In this document: positions 63,240 to 64,000 of the stretch, in pieces
Layout of the letters: every line of letters starts with the position of its first letter
Numbering within the stretch: position 1 is the stretch's first letter
Source of the DNA: Amarolinea aalborgensis
GTDB taxonomy: Bacteria; Chloroflexota; Anaerolineae; SSC4; Amarolineaceae
Reading direction: 5' to 3'
Length of the DNA stretch: 64,000 bases
NCBI RefSeq assembly: GCF_900491745.1
Contig: NZ_UETR01000001.1
Coordinates: forward strand, 186,001-250,000
Translations under genes and position numbers: made by a program
Notes under the pieces: model-generated
What the model was told of the DNA's origin: nothing
Seen by the model: only the letters and a program-made list of their open reading frames with translations
The model's database searches: none

Positions 63240-63716
63240 ATGGCATCATCATCCACCATCGAGCTCGCAGCGGCTGAGGTGCGGCGCGCGTTGGCGAGTT
63301 ACCCACCGTTCCGACACGCCGCCGCCGGGATTGCCGTCAAGACGAGTGCAGACGGTATTGAATTGCACGGCTTTGTGCGCAGCGAGGCTGTGGCCAACAG
63401 CGCGCTGGCCCTGGCGCGCGCCGTGGCTGGCCAGGTCGCAGTGACGAACAAGCTCGTTGCTGACAACATCTTAGAGGCCAAAGCTGCGCAGCGCCTGGCC
63501 GCTGACTCGCGCACGGCGGCGTATCCCGTGCGTGTGAACGCGTACCTGGGATATGTCACGCTGGTGGGCGTTCTGCCGGCTGCGCTGCGCAAGACAGCCC
63601 AGGACATCGTGCAGGGCATTCCAGGCGTGCGCGGCGTGGAGGAAGAGGCAATGTCTCTCAGCCCGGCAGAACAGCCCGTCGCCAGCCTGTTCAGCGCGCT
63701 ATCTTCGCCTGCCTGA
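63240..63716 (+). CDS. BON-domain protein (two BON repeats)
   Basis: A 158-residue protein from ATG 63240 with a GAGGAG site. Two BON-type units are visible: first IAVKTSADGIELHGFVRSEAVANSALALARAVAGQVAVTNKLV, second VRVNAYLGYVTLVGVLPAALRKTAQDIVQGIPGVRGVEEEA. BON domains bind phospholipid or other macromolecules, often at the envelope. There is no signal peptide here, so the location is unclear. A hairpin follows at 63737. Confidence 0.85.
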   Translation: MASSSTIELAAAEVRRALASYPPFRHAAAGIAVKTSADGIELHGFVRSEAVANSALALARAVAGQVAVTNKLVADNILEAKAAQRLAADSRTAAYPVRVNAYLGYVTLVGVLPAALRKTAQDIVQGIPGVRGVEEEAMSLSPAEQPVASLFSALSSPA

Positions 63717-63736
63717 TTTCGTCTCCCTCCGTCCGC

Positions 63737-63777
63737 CGCCAGGCCAGAACGCTCATACCATGGTTTCTGGTCTGGCG
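63737..63777 (+). terminator. Hairpin after the BON gene
   Basis: CGCCAGGCCAGAA pairs with TTCTGGTCTGGCG (13 bp, one G-T) around a 15-nt loop, followed by GTTTGCTTT. It is a probable terminator. From here to 63988 (272 bp) I see no supported gene; a short minus frame at 63753-63995 is not convincing. Confidence 0.6.
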
Positions 63778-63988
63778 GTTTGCTTTGCCATCTCTGCGCG
63801 TTCGTTCCGCTGGGCGTTATTCTCCAACACTTTTCTAACGCTGATCTTATCGCTCTCTAACACTTGCCTGGCATCATGGGCCGTAGTGAAGCGAAAACGA
63901 TAGCTCAGCTGTGATGGTACGTGAAAGCGATGCGCCATAGCCACGCGGCGAACATGACGAGTAATGACCAAACAGATGGAGGCGAAAC

Positions 63989-64000
63989 ATGGCAAATGTA
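63989..64000 (+). CDS. Start of a gene cut by the window edge
   Basis: ATG at 63989 sits six bases after a strong GGAGG site and opens MANV before the sequence ends. An ATG at 63954 in another frame is also open to the edge (MTSNDQTDGG) but has a poorer ribosome site. The product cannot be named. Confidence 0.4.

Noticed and set aside
63753..63995. 80-codon minus-strand frame at the right end
   Set aside because: Overlaps the hairpin after the BON gene; no ribosome site and no domain pattern.

Overview
The window is one continuous, GC-rich bacterial chromosome segment, coding-dense on both strands. It has no phage, IS transposase, rRNA or tRNA gene that I can see. Several traits point to Chloroflexota (an Anaerolineae-like lineage). 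These are threonine/proline-rich linkers on exported proteins, an hrcA-grpE-dnaK order under a CIRCE element, a T-box-controlled archaeal-type AspRS, a DUF1405 membrane protein, a split methylmalonyl-CoA mutase and many 'Ser/Thr-Pro plus one TM' surface proteins. This placement rests on gene content and is not proven by a marker gene.

Layout. 1-3.5 kb (minus): heat-shock operon hrcA-grpE-dnaK, with dnaK running off the left edge. 3.5-7.8 kb (plus): complete polyamine ABC transporter potABCD with its own promoter. 7.8-11.1 kb (plus): a four-gene operon of unknown function around an M23-type protein. 11.3-14.4 kb (mostly minus): methylmalonyl-CoA epimerase, a hotdog thioesterase and the methylmalonyl-CoA mutase catalytic subunit. 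15.3-19.5 kb (minus): an acyl-CoA (probably propionyl-CoA) carboxylase operon encoding the carboxyltransferase, an unknown protein, biotin carboxylase and the biotin carrier. It continues upstream into acyl-CoA dehydrogenase, an MDR oxidoreductase, a hexapeptide acyltransferase and DUF1405. A biotin protein ligase lies at 24.2 kb. Further acyl-CoA genes (acyl-CoA ligase, 3-hydroxyacyl-CoA dehydrogenase) are at 55.7-59.4 kb, so much of the window serves fatty/organic acid breakdown through propionyl-CoA and methylmalonyl-CoA.

25-38 kb holds surface proteins, a GT-C glycosyltransferase, gyrA with a long histone-H1-like tail, an SdpI-family protein, aspS behind a T-box riboswitch, and remnants of a three-gene nucleotidyltransferase module. 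It also has a YggX-like protein, a formyltransferase, a secreted phosphoesterase and an aldo/keto reductase. 39-42.7 kb has OsmC and a fused Fe-S/molybdenum hydroxylase.

42.9-54.2 kb (plus) is the most unusual part. An ATPase fused to an OmpR-type winged helix is followed by a seven-gene run: PspA, a membrane PH-like protein, a membrane-anchored solute-binding-fold protein, its paralogue fused to a VWA domain, a two-TM coiled-coil protein, a LivJ-like lipoprotein without a transporter, and a helical protein. A strong terminator-like hairpin closes this run. It is followed by a large protein with a glycosidase-like domain and two amidase-like domains joined by a coiled coil and nine GGGEPP repeats. 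I propose this as an envelope-stress or envelope-surveillance module; that function is inference. The right end has GNAT proteins, two ABC-2 permeases without an ATPase, a YwiC-like protein, a repeat-bearing protein and a BON protein.
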